From Thermoplasmata archaeon (GTDB lineage: Archaea > Thermoplasmatota > Thermoplasmata > Halarchaeoplasmatales > Halarchaeoplasmataceae): a stretch of 5,901 bases of DNA. Position 1 is the stretch's first letter. Every line of letters starts with the position of its first letter. Position numbers and translations under genes: made by a program. This document shows, piece by piece, positions 4,816 through 5,901 of the stretch. The DNA lies in NCBI GenBank assembly GCA_019594195.1, contig JAFDTP010000098.1, forward strand, positions 1 to 5,901, in the 5' to 3' direction. The notes under the pieces are model-generated. The model was not told the DNA's origin and searched no databases. It saw only the letters and a program-made list of their open reading frames with translations.

Positions 4816-5901
4816 TCATCCAAGAAAGAACTCTTTACACACCTGTTTTAGATCATCGGCAACACTATAATTGAAAGAGTCTGGTAAAGTTTCTTTATAT
4901 CTATCATAGTTGAAGCGCTTGTCACCCAATATTATGATGGCACGGTCATCCTTGCTCCTTATAGGTCTGCCGGCTGCCTGAAGCACCCTGTTCATGGCCG
5001 GATATATACGTGTATATTTGTATCCTTTCTCTTTACCAAACTTCTGGGAGTAGTATTCTTCTAGCGCCTCCATCTCTAAGGATGGTGGAGGGAATGGGAT
5101 CCCAACGATCATCACTGAAGACAATATATTATCTCTATAATCTATGCCCTCTGAAAGACTTCCTCCCTGGACCCCTAATAAAACATTATCTTTACTATTT
5201 TTTAAACGTCCGACCAATCCTTCCTTTTCACTTTTCGAATGTTCTCTCTCCTCGGTCAAAAGTTCTTTTTCTATGTGTACCATATTCAACCTGTCAAAAA
5301 CACGGTTCAAAAGATCATATGAAGGGAAAAAAACTGCAACATTACCAGGAGTATTATTTGCAACATCGGCGATCGAATTAGCGTAGGCCTGATACATGGT
5401 TAGGTCTCTTTCTTTGTAGGCAGTGGTGAGATTATCTACACTCACGACCTTCCGATTTTCTTCAGGAAAAGGCGAGGGATAATATTCTATGTCCGTATCC
5501 TCTATCCCAAGTATATCCGCATACATCTCACCAGGATGCATAGTTCCACTCATCAATACAGCACCTTGAACCTTTTCGAATACCTCTCCACTGAATTTAG
5601 ATGGGTCCATCAATTTTACGTTTATCTTCAATGGTGATCTTTCCAACGATCTAAAGATCTCTTCCCCCTCTTCTCTCCAGGAATCTAGGAAAGAATAAAC
5701 TCGCATGGGTGCTGTAGCTGATTGGTCGGTCTCGACTATATCTGTCGCAACGATCTTCAAATCATCTAAAAGTTCATCCATAGATTCGAATTGTGAAAGA
5801 CCTCCTTTGAGCGCCGCCTTCATCTTCTCATCTAATAACTCTTTAGAGATCCTTTGTTCTTCATCTTCCATAGAATAAAGCTCTCTAGAAAATCTGCTCA
5901 T
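4816..5901 (-). CDS. XPD/Rad3-family DNA helicase, C-terminal part (cut by right window edge)
   Basis: The frame is open to the window edge, and the Met at 5901 is most likely internal. The 361 residues seen correspond to the C-terminal portion of an XPD/Rad3/DinG superfamily-2 helicase, a 5'-3' DNA helicase family with roles in repair and replication-associated unwinding. Visible motifs, numbered from the edge Met, are: LMSGT at 116-120 (motif III-like); VAVFFPSYDLLNRV at 188-201 (motif IV region); GVQGGSLSEGIDY at 243-255 (motif V); and QAAGRPIRS at 308-316 (motif VI, with arginines R312 and R315 of the ATP site). GIPFPPP at 267-273 is also typical of the family. Walker A, the DEAH box and the iron-sulphur cysteines should lie upstream, outside the window, so XPD cannot be told firmly from DinG-like relatives. 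The stop (complement of 4816-4818) is 8 bases from the convergent 141-aa gene, so the two transcripts must overlap at their 3' ends. Codon use matches the neighbours. Confidence 0.92.
   Translation of the reverse strand: MSRFSRELYSMEDEEQRISKELLDEKMKAALKGGLSQFESMDELLDDLKIVATDIVETDQSATAPMRVYSFLDSWREEGEEIFRSLERSPLKINVKLMDPSKFSGEVFEKVQGAVLMSGTMHPGEMYADILGIEDTDIEYYPSPFPEENRKVVSVDNLTTAYKERDLTMYQAYANSIADVANNTPGNVAVFFPSYDLLNRVFDRLNMVHIEKELLTEEREHSKSEKEGLVGRLKNSKDNVLLGVQGGSLSEGIDYRDNILSSVMIVGIPFPPPSLEMEALEEYYSQKFGKEKGYKYTRIYPAMNRVLQAAGRPIRSKDDRAIIILGDKRFNYDRYKETLPDSFNYSVADDLKQVCKEFFLG

Noticed and set aside
5010..5386. Plus-strand open frames inside the helicase gene
   Set aside because: They are shadows antisense to a clearly conserved helicase frame (motifs IV and V), with no coding signature of their own.

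Overview
The window reads as archaeal DNA. It carries diphthine synthase (a diphthamide enzyme found only in archaea and eukaryotes), an isoleucyl-tRNA synthetase of the archaeal/eukaryotic type, and the C-terminal half of an XPD/Rad3-type helicase. It also has T/A-rich box A promoters about 26 bp upstream of starts, and GGAGGT or GGTGA Shine-Dalgarno sites. The DNA is AT-rich, arginine is mostly AGA/AGG, ATA is frequent for isoleucine, and the proteins are rich in Glu and Asp. That acidity could reflect a salt-adapted or thermophilic euryarchaeal lineage. I cannot name the lineage more closely from the sequence.

Layout: a small conserved-looking gene runs off the left edge on the minus strand (1-121), with a box A placed for leaderless transcription. 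Divergent to it is dph5 (268-1065, plus). A 145-base gap follows and holds the most interesting part of the window, the leader of ileS (about 1078-1210). ileS (1211-4363) is complete, and 18 bases after it comes an unrecognised acidic 141-aa gene (4382-4807). This converges, with only 8 bases between stops, on an XPD-like helicase gene on the minus strand that is cut by the right edge (4816-5901).

The main discovery candidate is a 16-codon open reading frame at 1108-1158, immediately upstream of ileS. It encodes MMSWAINIEEIIIIIG. Seven of the 16 codons are isoleucine, including five in a row (ATA ATC ATC ATC ATC). Its ATG lies about 26 bp downstream of a strong box A, so it could be translated from the very 5' end of the mRNA. 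Its codons overlap the arms of several alternative RNA hairpins, followed by T-tracts and the ileS Shine-Dalgarno. This is the classical layout of a leader peptide that senses charged tRNA by ribosome stalling, here in front of the gene for the enzyme that charges tRNA-Ile. I know of no well-characterised example of such ribosome-mediated attenuation in archaea. A second short frame (1155-1214) bridges the leader ORF to ileS through ATGA overlaps at both ends, which suggests translational coupling as an alternative or added mechanism.

The genes share a loose theme of translation: dph5 modifies elongation factor 2 and ileS charges tRNA-Ile. They are probably separate transcription units, because ileS has its own promoter.
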